Shown: positions 11,950-23,339, counted from the first letter of the stretch. The stretch: DNA of 64,000 bases from Caenorhabditis remanei (GCF_010183535.1 NC_071332.1:3348001-3412000); one strand, 5' to 3'. Notes: generated by a model from the sequence alone, not told the origin. Program-made: numbers and translations.

Positions 11950-12426
11950 TTTGGTAGATCAAAACTTGGGCTACATTTTTGTAGTTGACAACTTTTTGAT
12001 AGCTATTCACGTTTTTGAGATATGCGCTTTCAAAGTTTGAGAGGTGGCCGCGATGACTAAAGAGACGCACAGAAACGAGAGTGTCTGCTTTCTCTGCGTC
12101 TCCTCCACTCTCCCGTGTCGCTTACCAAACTTTGAGGCTTCATATCTCGAAAGCGTGAAGAGCTAGAGAAAAAATGTCAACTAGAAAAATGTGAAGCTTG
12201 ATTTGATCTACAAAACTGTTTATTTTTTACAGAATTGGGATAAAATCTGACTTCAGGACAGTCGGTCAAAGTACTATCAGGAATCTATGAACGCTCAATT
12301 AAAACCCGTCGTATCTTGAAAGTTTTAATTGTAGAAATAATCTCGAAACCTATCGAAACTATCTAAACTACAAAAATAGTTTTCATTTTTTTGATCCACA
12401 TGTTTATGTCACCAAGTCTGCCACAG
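11950..12426. repeat. Family A element fused to the long element inverted relative to 4553-4940
   Basis: Family A arms and core at 11953-12214 (gtagatcaaaacttgggcta; gagacgcacagaaacgagag). From 12063 to 12426 the sequence is the reverse complement of 4940-4553. The left flank 11883-11953 (gcgtcaccgtgcctgttatg) is also shared with 20189-20275. Confidence 0.85.
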
Positions 12427-12429
12427 AAC

Positions 12430-12930
12430 CCCATAATAGACTCCCCAAAATACGCACGAACGTCTTACAAAGGATTACAGTAACCACGGCGCAGACATCA
12501 GACAACACAAAGTCAGAAATGATCATCAAACAGAGGAGGATGATCAGATTTTGTAAGGATTAGAATTCTCTCAGACACCAATTGCAGCTTTTCACTCAGA
12601 ATGCGCTTAAATGAGTATAAATATATATATATATATATATATTTGTGTGCAGGTGAACTTTTTCTCAAGTTAATAAAGATTTGATCAGTTAAAGAAAAAT
12701 AGTCAAAGCTCACGTTCCAAAGCTCACTCATCACCATTTGGAAGAAGAAGAAGAAGCCCTCCCCCAATTACTACTGCCTTTCTTAGCATCTCTCCTTCTC
12801 TCTTCTCTTCTCTATTCCGATCATCGATGTGTGAGAGGGAAACAGAAAGAGATTCTGATGAACCAAACATCTGCTCCTTTGCATTTTTACTACATTACGA
12901 TACTGCAAGAACAAAGGAAAAAAAGAAAAA
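12430..12930. other. Gene-free stretch, purine/pyrimidine-rich
   Basis: An AT microsatellite and a CT-rich block (12770-12830, ctctccttctctcttctctt). No exon supported. Confidence 0.35.
12621..12642. repeat. (AT)n microsatellite
   Basis: About eleven consecutive AT dinucleotides within an AT-rich gene-free stretch. Confidence 0.9.
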
Positions 12931-12940
12931 GGAAAAAAGA

Positions 12941-13008
12941 GAGCGAGGGGATCGAACACCGGACCTTCCGCGTGGTGGGTGCAGCATTACCACCTGCGCC
13001 ACACATGC
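12941..13008 (-). pseudogene. tRNA-like sequence with A and B boxes (degenerate tRNA or tRNA-derived SINE head)
   Basis: On the minus strand an A box TGGCGCAGGTGG (13001-12990) and a B box GGTGTTCGATCC (12960-12949) are spaced as in a tRNA gene, with a TTTTTT Pol III terminator just beyond (about 12937-12932). A four-pair D-arm-like stem (GCAG/CTGC) can be drawn. The would-be acceptor strands do not pair and the T stem is broken, so a working tRNA is unlikely. A tRNA pseudogene or a short interspersed element promoter fits better. Confidence 0.4.
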
Positions 13009-13831
13009 TGTAAATGACAAAGCAAGAGGAGGGCGTATATAAAAGTGGGGGATTTGAGAACGTGCACGTTGCGAGTGGAAGGGTGAAACATCAAGAATTG
13101 GTCGACGGCTTCTGGTTCTATTTTCTATTTCGAGCAATTTCCGTGTTTCTTGCCAAGAATAAATTAATAATTCCCTGATTTAATTTGAAAACTAGTTCCT
13201 CATTTACAAGAGTTTAGACAAGCGGATGAAAAAAAAATTAGACAGAAAAGAAGAAAAAACTAATGAATAATTGAGGTCTCGAAAAAGAAAGATGAATAGA
13301 AAAAATGCACGTGATGTCAAAACTTTTTCGTGTGTACTTTTTATGAATGTCGTGAAGTAGACACACAACTTGTTACATGTATGTAGTTTGAGAAGGTCAA
13401 TAGAGAGCCACGCGTCGAAGGCGCGCCAGCTTGCCTAAAATATCCTAACAAGTAAGTCCTTGGAACGTGCATTTCCAGAAGAAAATTTGTGTTTGAATGT
13501 ACTCCCGACGCTCTCTGAGCCACTATTATAAAAACGAGATTCTTAAAATTATTACAGTAGTCTAAGAGCGGCTTAAGGATCACTGACCAACTGGTTTTCA
13601 AATATATTTTCCCTTTTTATTTGGCGGGGAAGGACAACAAAAATGGATGGGATGGGGATCCTGCTGTGTGAGCTGATACTTGTTTTGTCAACAAGTCGAT
13701 TTGCTTCTTTTTGCCAAAAAACAACGCATATGGTAGTTGGGTGGTCAGTGGTTTTTTCGAAGATTTGGAGTCTGGGAGATCTCAAAAGTGGGCGGATTGG
13801 TTTGAATTTAAGTTTTTTGGATAGAAAATGT
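13009..13831. other. Gene-free stretch
   Basis: Unique-looking AT-rich sequence with no supported exon on either strand; the small open frames here lack matching splice sites. Confidence 0.35.
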
Positions 13832-14300
13832 TTTGATCTACATTTTTGTAGTTGAAAGTTTTTTGATAGCGACTCACGCTTTTGAGATATGAAGGCTTAA
13901 AGTTTGGTAGTCGAAACGGTGAGAGAAGGGGAGACGCAGAGAAGGCAGTCACTCTCGTTTCTCTGCGTCTCTCTAAACACCTCGGCAAACCTTTCAGACT
14001 TTAAAGGCGCATATCTCAAGACCGTGAATAGATAGAGAAAAAGTGACAACTGCAAAAATGTAGAGCAAGGTTTGATCTACACAAAACATTTTGAAAATTT
14101 AAGAAATCACAATTTTTTGCTGAGTTACAGTCTGTCAAACTTTGACTATTTTCAATGAAAAAAGGAATATTTAAAGGATCATATCTCCGAAGCTAAAAGA
14201 GCTAGAGGAAAACTTCCAACTACAAAAATATAAAGCTAGGTTTGATCTACACAAAAATATAAAATTTAAAAAAATTGGATTGCAAACGAGTTCTAGACAA
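13832..14300. repeat. Family A element plus trailing solo right arm
   Basis: Full copy 13832-14083 (core gagacgcagagaaggcagtc), then a degraded right arm at about 14170-14255 (ggatcatatctccgaagcta ... gatctacac). Confidence 0.8.
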
Positions 14301-14950
14301 GGTTACAAAGTAATGATGTTTTTCACCTAAGAGAATTCAAGAAAAAAGGTGACATAATAGATTAAATGAACACGTAACATCATATTTTCAGTAGATTCAA
14401 AAAAATAACATATTATGAACAAGACCAGAAGACAAAGATCATAATGAAAGGAAAATTAGAAATTCTATGAGTCAGTTGTGAATATGGAGAGGAAAAAGAG
14501 AACAAGTTGTTGAAAAGAGAAAGACCAAAAAAGTACACAATTGTGATTCTGATCTTTTCAAGTGTGGGTCTTTCCATTGTTAGTCTCTGAGTCTCTTCTC
14601 AGAAAAAGAAAAAAAAACTTTTCGAAAAAAATATTTTCTCCTCACAAAAAAACCAAAAATTAGCAGGAAGCCTTATACTCGACGCGACTAGACACACCTA
14701 CTTATAGAATATCGAATTATTATTCGAAATTGTTCTAGAACACGTGAGAAAGTACGGGAGGTCTTGATATAAATAGGATTTTTGTTGTTTTCGAGATGCA
14801 AATTAGATTAAAAAATAGTGAAGAAATGCACGGAATTACGTATGCAGGTGTCAAGAATAATAATTTTCGTTTTTTTTTTTCGTTTTTTTGTCATTAAAGT
14901 CTCAAAAGTGGGCGGATTGCTTTGAATTTAAGTTTGTTGAATAGAAAAAG
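14301..14950. other. Gene-free AT-rich stretch
   Basis: No exon or repeat with clear ends. A short T-run (14870-14890) and a direct repeat of the upstream flank ctcaaaagtgggcggattg (13781 and 14902) precede family A copies, so the two A elements at 13832 and 14952 share flanking sequence. Confidence 0.45.
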
Positions 14951-14951
14951 T

Positions 14952-15354
14952 TTTGATCTACATTTTTGAAGTTGACAGTTTTTTGATAGCTATTCAGGGT
15001 TTTGAGATATGAAAGATCAAAGGTTGGTAGGCGACACGACGAGAGATGGTGAGACGCAGAGAAGGCAGACACCCTCGCTTCTCTGCGTCTCTCTCACTGT
15101 TTCAGGTAGCTATCTTTGAGAACGCATATCTCAAAAGCGTGAATAGCTATCAAAAAACTTTCAACTACAAAAATGCAGCCCTGATTTTTATCTACAAAAC
15201 CTTAGTAAAGTTGACATTTTTAGATAAAACGCTATTTTAGGAAAAGTGGTCAAAGTTGGAGGTTTTTTAAAATGTCAAAGCTCATATCTCAAAAACGTAA
15301 GTAGCTATTCAAAAGTTGTCAACTACAAAAATATAGAGCTAGGTTTGATCTACA
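14952..15354. repeat. Family A element plus solo right arm
   Basis: Full copy 14952-15196 (core gagacgcagagaaggcagac) and a right arm at 15283-15354 (ctcatatctcaaaaacgtaa ... tttgatctacaa). Confidence 0.85.
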
Positions 15355-15963
15355 AGGACGTTTTTTGCCATTTTTCTCAAAAAGTTCTCTCTTTTATACT
15401 GGGAAGTGGTGAGTTGGATGTTCACTGAAATCAACAACAACACTCCGACTACAGTAATCCAAACCTCCAAACCTCAAAAACCGAAATGTTCAGTTAGGGG
15501 GACGATGAGACAAACAAGCAAGGGAACAAACAATTCTATTTTTCCTATTTTTTCCTTCTGCAGTAGTACAGTAGTGTAGAAGAGATTATAGGGGGGAATG
15601 GGGGATGGAATATACATTTTTTTGGTGGTTACAGAATATGAGGAAGGGGGAAGTGGGAAAAAGGAAAAAAAAAGGAAAGTACTCATAAGAAGAATTCAAA
15701 CGACGCTCATTGATCAGACGAACAGAACATTTGGAGGGGGGAACAACAAGGACCCTTTCCCCCCGTTTTCTCTCTCAACGCTTCACAGATCAATGACCAC
15801 ACAAATGGCACATGCACACACATATACACTAAAGAGAGAGAGAGAGAGAAGATGGAGACAATTTAAGGCCTCAGAGATCTGGAAACAAAGAAGCAAAGGG
15901 GGTACCCCTCTAGGCTAGCAGGTCTAGGGAAATACACGTATGCAATGGTTCTAGGTTAGGGAC
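15355..15963. other. Gene-free stretch with purine-rich and CT-rich tracts
   Basis: Contains gagagagagagagaag at about 15833 and ggggg runs. Small open frames here have no family resemblance. Could be regulatory, but nothing specific is visible. Confidence 0.35.
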
Positions 15964-16534
15964 CAGAGTTGCGCGGAATTCCGACTTCCGGCTTCCGACT
16001 TCCGTTTTGAAAATTTTACTTCCGACTTCCGACTTCCGTTTTCGGATATTTACTTCCGACTTCCGGCTTCCGTTTTGAAAATTTTACTTCCGACTTCCGA
16101 CTTCCGTTTTCGGATATTTACTTCCGACTTCCGGCTTCCGTTTTGAAAATTTTACTTCCGACGACTTCCGTCATTTCATAAGAGTGGAGATTAGGAAAAG
16201 TAAATTTCTCAGAAATACAAGGAAAAATGGTCTAAAAGGACAGAAAATAGGCTTTTCTTCAGTCAAAAACTTATTTTCAACTGATTTTCGCGAAATTTAT
16301 AATCTTTTCTCTTGGAGTTTTTGAGTCTTTGCGAAAAAATCTACCTCCTACTTCCGATTTCCGATTTCCGACTTCCGACTTCCGGGCTTTTTTCCACTTC
16401 CGACTTCCGACTTCCGACTTCCGGGGTTTTTTCCACTTCCGACTTCCGACTTCCGACTTCCGTTTTCAAACTTTTTCTTCCGATTTCCGACTTCCGACTT
16501 CCGTTTTAGAAAAAATCACTTCCGCGCAACTCTG
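15964..16534 (+). mobile_element. Family C non-autonomous hAT-like element with TTCCGAC arrays
   Basis: Terminal inverted repeats CAGAGTTGCGCGGAA and TTCCGCGCAACTCTG are flanked by a perfect 8-bp duplication TTAGGGAC (15956-15963 and 16535-16542), as expected of hAT transposition. Inside are arrays of acttccgacttccg at both ends around a unique centre (cattt...ggtctaaaaggac). No transposase is encoded. Confidence 0.88.
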
Positions 16535-17200
16535 TTAGGGACGTTTTGAAACTGAGGGACATTTGGAAACTTGTCGGTGCTGTGCAAAAAAATAAAACTG
16601 CGAGAAAATCAGAACCGGCAAATTTAGGTTCAAAATGTCCGGGTTTCAAAAAATTTGAAACCGTGACATTTTTAGATTAAATGATAAAATCTAACATCAT
16701 GTTTTATGTACGAGGAATGAAAAAGTTTCGAAATGTCCCCGTCAAAGATTTTAGGACGTTTCGAGTAAGGAAATTTGGAAACGGAACGAGAAAAAGAATG
16801 TTGAGTCCGGTGCTCACTGTCGAAATATAACGGTTTCAAAATGGCACAGTTTCAAGATTTTCTGTGATCTTCGGGTAGATTTACGGAGCACAAGTGTGAA
16901 TTTACGGAACTTTTTGGTGTCGATATACGAACACTCTAATGTAGATTTACGGAGCTGTCTGGTGTCGATTTACGGGGCGTATTGAAACCGTGAAACTTGA
17001 GAGATTGGGCAACTAAACGTTAAAAAGACAGTTAATGTTAGTTAATAAAGTTCACCGTCTCTGAGGACGTTTCAAAACCGCACACTTTCGCAACCGAGAC
17101 ATTTCGACACACAGTTTCGAAACGTCTGGGCTGTGGGGTGACGTTTTGAAACGAACACGTTTGGGAGCTCGGTTTCGAGACGTCCCTTCAAAAAACTAGA
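16535..17200. repeat. Family Q: GTTTCGAAACGTCC-type repeats
   Basis: Short phrases such as acgttttgaaac, gtttcgaaatgtcc and cggtttcgagacgtccc recur in both orientations. The same vocabulary appears at 30660-30890, 38940-39440 and 57290-57430. Element ends were not resolved. Confidence 0.55.
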
Positions 17201-17654
17201 ACATGTGATGGCTAGGCGAAAAAACAGGAAGTGAAAAAGAGGAAAAAAAAATGGAAAAAAGAGGAATTCACACTCATCCATAAATTAAGCATCTACATGA
17301 ATCTTCACTTGAGGAGAAAAAGAAAAAAAGTGGGGAAAACTTGGGGAGCTACTACTAGAAAAGTGGCAAAGATCAAAAAATGGGTGGTGGTGGTGCAAAC
17401 TATGAGAGAAGAAAATGACGGATACAGATCAAAGAGTACACACTGCGATTGTTCAGAAGAAAACGTGCAAAAAGTAGTAGCCTGTGGTCAGAGGTCGATT
17501 GGTTAGAGTACTGTTTGAATAGAAAGGGAAACAAGTGTTTGTTTAGGTAGAATAGACATGATGCACTTTCTTTGCAAAGTCTTTTTCGGGGTTTGTAGTC
17601 GGATATACTGTTCAAAAATTGTCATAAGAGAGCTTTGAATTTTTGATGGCTGTG
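17200..17654. other. Gene-free stretch
   Basis: Purine-rich, with no supported exon or repeat. Confidence 0.3.
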
Positions 17655-17922
17655 TTGAGCAAGTTTTGCTCTACATTTTTGCTATTGACAACTTTTTGAT
17701 AGCTCTTCACCCTGCAGAGATATACGGCCTTAAAGATAGTCACCTGGAGAGAGAAGGGGAGAGAGGGCGCAGAGAAGCGAGGGTGTCTCGTTTCTCTGCG
17801 TCTCGTCTCTCCTTCCTCCTCGCTTAGTAAGGTTGCTATCTTTGAACCATTATATCTCAAAAGCGTGAATAGCTATCGAAAAGTTGTCAACTAGAAAAAT
17901 AGAGAGAAAGGCTTGGTCTACA
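17655..17922. repeat. Family A element, full copy
   Basis: Arms tgctattgacaactttttga and atctcaaaagcgtgaatagc flank the core gggcgcagagaagcgagggt/tttctctgcgtctc. Confidence 0.85.
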
Positions 17923-18227
17923 AGATGCACGTGATTACATAATAGTGAAGCCATAAGGAACAATGTTACAGATAGTCAAACTCTGAAGTTCTTTTTACCA
18001 AAAATGAACTGTTAGTACAAATTTAAAACGGTAATTCCTCAATAAACGGTGCGTAGCTAACAAACAGGTGTTAACTAAAAAAAAGGAAAAACTTAGACTT
18101 GATCTCCAGGATAAATATGATTTTAACATGATAGAAAAAAGAAAATTGCTCCGAAAACTCAAAGTTGCAAATTAGAGAAAAGTAAAATCTAAGGACAATT
18201 TTGATCCGTTAAACCACAAAACCGATA

Positions 18228-18472
18228 AGAGCTATCAAAAAGTTATAAACTTCAAAAATAGGAAACTAGATTTGATCTACCACATGAATATAATAAAAGC
18301 TCTACATGGAGTGAAAGAGAGGATCGTAAAGAGCTTTTAAATTTGGTGTCAAATTTTTCAGAAGTATTATAGTTTTTTAATATCACAATTTAAAACGGTT
18401 ATATCTAAAAACCTGAAATAGCTAGTTAAAATCTGTCAACTGCAAAAATGGAAGTATAGATTTGACCTACAA
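18228..18472. repeat. Two decayed family A right arms
   Basis: 18228-18279 (gctatcaaaaagttataaac ... tttgatctacc) and 18394-18472 (cggttatatctaaaaacctg ... tttgacctac). Confidence 0.65.
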
Positions 18473-19042
18473 TTTACAACCAAAATTTTCAGCTTTACAA
18501 CATTTTGGAAAGTCGCGAGACACGGTCATAGTTGGCCTTTTTAAACTAAAAAGATTCCATAGTAAAAGCTTTTTCAAATTACAAAAACCCATGTTGCAAA
18601 AGTCTATTTGATCTTTTGACCATTTCTTTCCGCCCCCTCTCAAATTGTAACCATCTGTATAAACCGATTGGTTCCACCCTGTGTGCAGACTCATAGATTC
18701 TAGATTCTAGAAAAAAAGGGAGTAGCTGAAAATGAAAAAACAAAACAACAAAAAAAACCCAGAACGTGTGGCGTTCTAGTGAATAAGAAGGAATTCGAAA
18801 ATAGTCTTGTCTTACATACATATTATTTCCAAGTACATAAACAACTAATGGGTACATTGAACCACAGAGAATCGACCAATTATTTGATAGCGACGACAAC
18901 GAAAAATGATAAGACAAGACGGGAGTGTTCAAACATCAAGAGAGAAATTAAGAGAGAGAGAAAAGAGAGACAGCTGATAAAAAAATATAAAAAAGTTGGT
19001 GATAAGATGAAGAAGAAGGTTCAAAACAGAAGACAATAACAC
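18473..19042. other. Gene-free stretch
   Basis: No exon or repeat recognised. The terminal acagacac (19043-19050) is the target duplication of the next element. Confidence 0.3.
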
Positions 19043-19050
19043 ACAGACAC

Positions 19051-19634
19051 CAGAGTTGTACGGAATGCGATTTTTCAGTTTCCGGAATCCGGAATCCGGA
19101 ACCGGAATTAGATTTTTTATTTCCGGAATCCGGAATCCGGAACCGGAATGAGATTGTTTTATTTCCGGAATCCGGAATCCGGAACCGGAATGAGATTTTA
19201 GATTTTCCGGAATACGGAATCCGGAACCGGAATCAAATTTTCGAAATGCGGAATCCGGAATCCGGAACCGGAATGACGAAAAAACCCGGAATTCCGGAAT
19301 TTCTCGGAATCCGGAATCCGGAATGATTCGAAAAATTGGCAAGTCCAAGTCATTTTTTCGAGTGTTTTTAATGATATATAAAGTTTAAAACTACTTTTGA
19401 ACTTCAAAACCGAAAAATAAGTAATGCAGTTGTCTTTAAAACTCAAAAAAAATTTTAAAATTTAATCTTCTGCATTCCGGAAAAAAAAATCAAAAAACCG
19501 GAATCCGGAATCCGGAATCCGGAACCGGAATGAAAACTTTCATTTTCCGGAATCCGGAACCGGAACCGGAATGTCAAAAAAACCCGGAATTCCGGAACCC
19601 GGAATTTCCGGAATCCGGATTCCGGACAACTATG
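19051..19634 (+). mobile_element. Family D non-autonomous hAT-like element with CCGGAATC arrays
   Basis: Starts CAGAGTTGTACGGAAT and ends TTCCGGACAACTATG, flanked by a perfect 8-bp duplication ACAGACAC (19043-19050 and 19635-19642). Both arms are arrays of ccggaatccggaa units broken by aaccggaatgag spacers; the centre (about 19330-19470) is unique AT-rich sequence. The ends resemble family C, so C and D may use the same transposase. Confidence 0.85.
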
Positions 19635-19668
19635 ACAGACACCAATCAAAACTTTTCCAAAAAAAAAC

Positions 19669-19840
19669 GGGACTCTTAAAGGGACAGACCTACCGAAAAT
19701 AGGTATCCCCGAGCTTATGGGCGGGAGCTTAAGGGCACATATGATTTTTTTTCAAAAAAAAGGGCGGTTTTGTTATAGGTGTCATCAAGGGGACTCTTAA
19801 AGGGACAGACCTTCTAAAAATAGGTGTCCTCCAGCTCATC
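19669..19840. repeat. Direct repeat with 120-bp period
   Basis: gggactcttaaagggacaga at 19669 recurs at 19790, each followed by aaaataggt..cc and gagct. A two-copy tandem repeat with no gene. Confidence 0.75.
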
Positions 19841-20188
19841 GAGCCGCCCCGTCACAGAGATTATCTAGACTGAAAGTATTCATTTCGAACTTCCTGGTCT
19901 ATTCTGATTATTATAATGATGATGATGATGAATCATTTCTCAAAAATATATATATATATGAAAGAGGTGGAAGTGTGCGATTTTGTTAACATGTAAACAT
20001 CACTTTTTGAGATTTAGAACGAAAAAAAGTTTTGATTTCTAGAAAAATGTGAGAGGAGGGAAAAATTGGTGGGAAATTTAAATGTCTTAAGAAAAGTTTT
20101 AGCTTTTGAAAATCACTTATTGATTTCATGAGTACATCAAAAATCGAAACATACGCAATGTTTGCGAACATCACAAAACCTATTGAAT

Positions 20189-20520
20189 TTGCATAAAATA
20201 CCGGTCGACTTTGACAGGGGCGTCACCGTGCCTGTTATGGTCGGACATTTTTGAAATTGTGATTTTTTGGTAGATCAAAACTAGACCTTCATTTTTGTAG
20301 TTGACAATTTTTTGATAGCAATTCACGTTTTTGAGATATGCGCCTTTAAAGGTAAATCAATGAGAGAGAGTGAGAGAGCGTAAACAGTCAGACACTCTCG
20401 CTTCTCTGCGTCTCCTTCTTTCTCCCTTTGCTGTAACTTTGAGCCTCCATATCTCAAAACCGTGCATTCCTATCAAAAAAGTTTCAACTAAGAAAATGTA
20501 GCCCTGCTTTTGATCTATGC
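20189..20520. repeat. Family A element with extended left flank
   Basis: Full copy 20271-20520 (core gagcgtaaacagtcagacac/ctctgcgtctc), preceded by the cgtcaccgtgcctgttatgg flank also found at 11900. Confidence 0.85.
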
Positions 20521-20931
20521 AAAAAACATAAAATCAAAAAATTTGGACAACTTTGAGAGCCGTTACAAAGTACCAAAGTTGACCAATGACGTGATACTCT
20601 ATAGAACAAAAAACCAAAAACAAAAGGGTGAGAAAAATTGCAAAAATACTATTATTTTTCCGAAAAAAAGGAAAAACAAATAGTAACTTAATGACATCAT
20701 TTTGCACCTAAACTATTTTCTTTCACAAAAACAAAATTTAGAATTTTTGCTTGCAAAACATACTAAAATGGTGTTTACAAGAGTATTGGTGAGCTACAAA
20801 TATTTCAAGAATCGATAAAATTTTTTAATTTTTCAAAAAGAAAAATTTCTAACCTTTTATATCTCAAAAGCGTGAATAGCTATCAAAAAGTTGATAACTA
20901 CAAAAATGGAGAGCTGGATTTGATCTACAAG
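20521..20931 (+). repeat. Composite element, inverted partner of 23655-24060
   Basis: Non-A sequence (gtgatactctatagaacaaa ... tgcttgcaaaacatactaaa) bounded by family A arms. The whole block is a close reverse complement of 23655-24060, so it is a mobile unit of about 400 bp using A arms as ends. Confidence 0.8.
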
Positions 20932-22069
20932 AAAAACATAAATTTCGAATATTTTACATGATTTTGATAGCGTGACAAGCTTAGCCGTTCGTACTTGGAC
21001 ACTTACGACTCTAACACGCATATCTATGTATAAAACTTTAAAAAATATAAAGAATCAGTTATTGTGTACAAAATTCTGGACCTTTTTTTAAATTAACAAT
21101 TTTTGCATCGACTAGTCGAAATAACATGGTACATACATTATTTGGTCGCGTTAAATCAAGAATTTTAAGAATTTTTTTCAATTTTTTTAGAAAATTGTGT
21201 ATAAAAATTTGTTTACAGTTAAGTAACTAGCATTTTGAAGAAGAAAAACCAAAAAACTTTCATTGGGACATGAAAAACGTACGAACAAACTGTAAACCGC
21301 ATTTGTCTATACTATAAGTATGAGAAATGAAAAATTAAAAGGGGGACGGATTTTCAACAATTTAAACATTAAAAATACAAATTTTTTACCCCAATAACAC
21401 AAAAAAAAGCATAATTAATTGTCCGACTTACACTGACAATTATGGTCAGTGTAACTTGGTCAGTGTAACTTTGAAAGGGTGTCATGGTAAAAAATGTTCA
21501 ACATTTCAAGAATAAATTCCCATCAATTAACACAAATTTTAAACTCCTTTTTCAAAGTTTGAAGTCAGAATGACGTCTCTGCCTCTATTTCTCTTAAATT
21601 TTCAATTGTATTACAACCAACAATAAAAAAGTACAAGAGGTAAGTCCAAAAGAAGGAAAAAGAAGAAGATGTGAGGACCAAGAAGAGCAGAAATCTGAAG
21701 AAGGAGGGCAAAACCAAAAAACGGGGGGAAAAGGGAAAAGAAGAAGACAAAAGTAACACAGAAAAAAAGAGAATTTTTTGGAAAGGGGGACCCATTGGTA
21801 GAGAGAGAGAGAGAGAGAAAGAGACTCAGATACAACACTCGTAGTATGACAGTTGGGGGGAAGAAGAGGTCTCGTGTGTCAAATGTCTGCGTCTCCCCCC
21901 TCTCTAATCTATCGAGACTTAGAGAAGCGTGTGAGAAATAGTGTGTGGGATGGAGAGGGTCGGTTAGAGAAGTGTACAAGGCGCGTACACAACGCATCAG
22001 AGAACACTAGATTTGTGGTCGTCGGTTGGTGGTTCCCGAGACTTGTTCCCCCCTTTTTTTGAGAATTGT
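20932..22069. other. Gene-free stretch
   Basis: AT-rich, then purine-rich (21650-21820, including gagagagagagagag). A small nested repeat tggtcagtgtaact occurs at about 21440-21475. tctgcgtctcccccc at 21885 is a solo copy of the family A core motif outside any palindrome. Confidence 0.4.
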
Positions 22070-22338
22070 TATTAGAAGATCACTCCTCTTACAACTGCGC
22101 TCCACCGCAAACGAGAGAGTATCGGCGAGAGAGACGCAGAGTTTCACCGTTTTTGACCTATTTTCGCTATTTTTCAGAATAATTTTCCAAAAAACTTCTG
22201 AAAAACAGCAAAAATAAGTCAAAAACTGTGAAAATCTGTGTCGGCGCGAGAAAAAACAGAAAAAACTCTGCGTCTCTCTCGTCGATACTCTCTCGCTTGC
22301 GGTGGAGCGCGGTTATAATAAAAATGCTCGGCTAATAT
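22070..22338. mobile_element. Family F inverted-repeat element carrying the GACGCAGAG motif
   Basis: Long terminal inverted repeats: TTACAACTGCGCTCCACCGC ... gagagagacgcagag on the left and ctctgcgtctctctc ... GCGGTGGAGCGCGGTTATAA on the right. Outer ends are tattagaaga / ctcggctaata. About 55-bp arms enclose about 100 bp. Related copies lie at 37801-37948 and 42566-42678. Confidence 0.8.
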
Positions 22339-23000
22339 ATGTTGCTAAGCCTAAGCAAAATCAAAAATAAATAAAAATTAAAAAACTAAATAATTTTTCA
22401 AAAATTCTATTGATTGTGAATGTCGCACTAAAAGATAAATATCTGTTTCTTGCTGTTTCATTGCTCCCCCAGATTTTATGTTTTGATGCTCAGAGATTAT
22501 TGATCCACTCAATGGTTTCATTGATGCCCAGATCAAAACACGATCTTCCCTTCCCCAAGGGACGTCTCCCTGAGTGACACACAACATTTTTAAAACCAAA
22601 AGTTCGGGTGTTTGTCTAGTCTTTGATGAAGAGAGACTCTACTGTTCTAAGGGATCGAGAGGAGGGGGGGCACACGTCATTTTTCAAAAAGGGGGAGGGG
22701 GACAGTTCTTTGATTAATTGGCGGATGATCTGCATCTGTTTCGCTTTTGAAGGTTAGGTTTAGTTTTGGTTCGAATAGTACAGTATTGTAGTGGTATAGG
22801 ATTTGTCCTACCAGAGGTACAGTAATCCATGCTTACAGAAAGTAGAAATAATTGCCATTAGAGCGTATTTGGAATGTACCAAAACTACCGAAGAAGTACT
22901 GCCTCAAAGTTATACGAATTGAACGAAAAACAATGTTCAACTTTGACAGCTTACCACGGTGTCTTTAACAATTTCCCATTACCTAAAATTTGTATTAATT
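22339..23000. other. Gene-free stretch
   Basis: Contains a moderately GC-rich island (22460-22580) without a convincing exon. Nothing else recognised. Confidence 0.35.
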
Positions 23001-23268
23001 TTGTAGATCAAACCTAGAGCTCTATTTTTCTAGTTGACAACTTTTTGATAGCTATTCACGATTTTGAGATACGCGCCTTTAAAGATAAGCAGAGGAGAGC
23101 GCAGAGAGTGGAGGGCGCAGACAGTCAGACACTCTCGCTTCTCTGCGTCTCCTGCTCCCTACTCTTTCTCGCTCTACGGTTCCCCAGCTTTAAACCTCCA
23201 TATCTCAAAACCTGAAAGAACTATCAAAAAACTTGCAACTAGAAAAATGTAGTCCTGTTTTTGATCTA
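23001..23268. repeat. Family A element, full copy
   Basis: ttgtagatcaaacctagagc left arm, core gggcgcagacagtcagacac/ctctgcgtctc, right arm catatctcaaaacctgaaag ... tgatctata. Confidence 0.85.
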
Positions 23269-23339
23269 TACAAATAATTAAAAATCAAATAAATTGGATC
23301 ACATTGGGCACCGTTAGAAGCTATCAAAGTTCGACTAAA

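Noticed and set aside
12738..13137. Open frames reading RTPDLPRGG / EHRTFRVVG
   Set aside because: Spurious translation of a tRNA-like sequence.
16312..16538. Open frames rich in SDFRLPTSDFRLP
   Set aside because: Translation of the (TTCCGAC)n arrays in a hAT-like element; the same occurs at 28882-29108 and 58305-58767.
18929..19649. Open frames rich in SGFRIPESGFRIP
   Set aside because: Translation of CCGGAATC arrays in family D; not a repeat protein.
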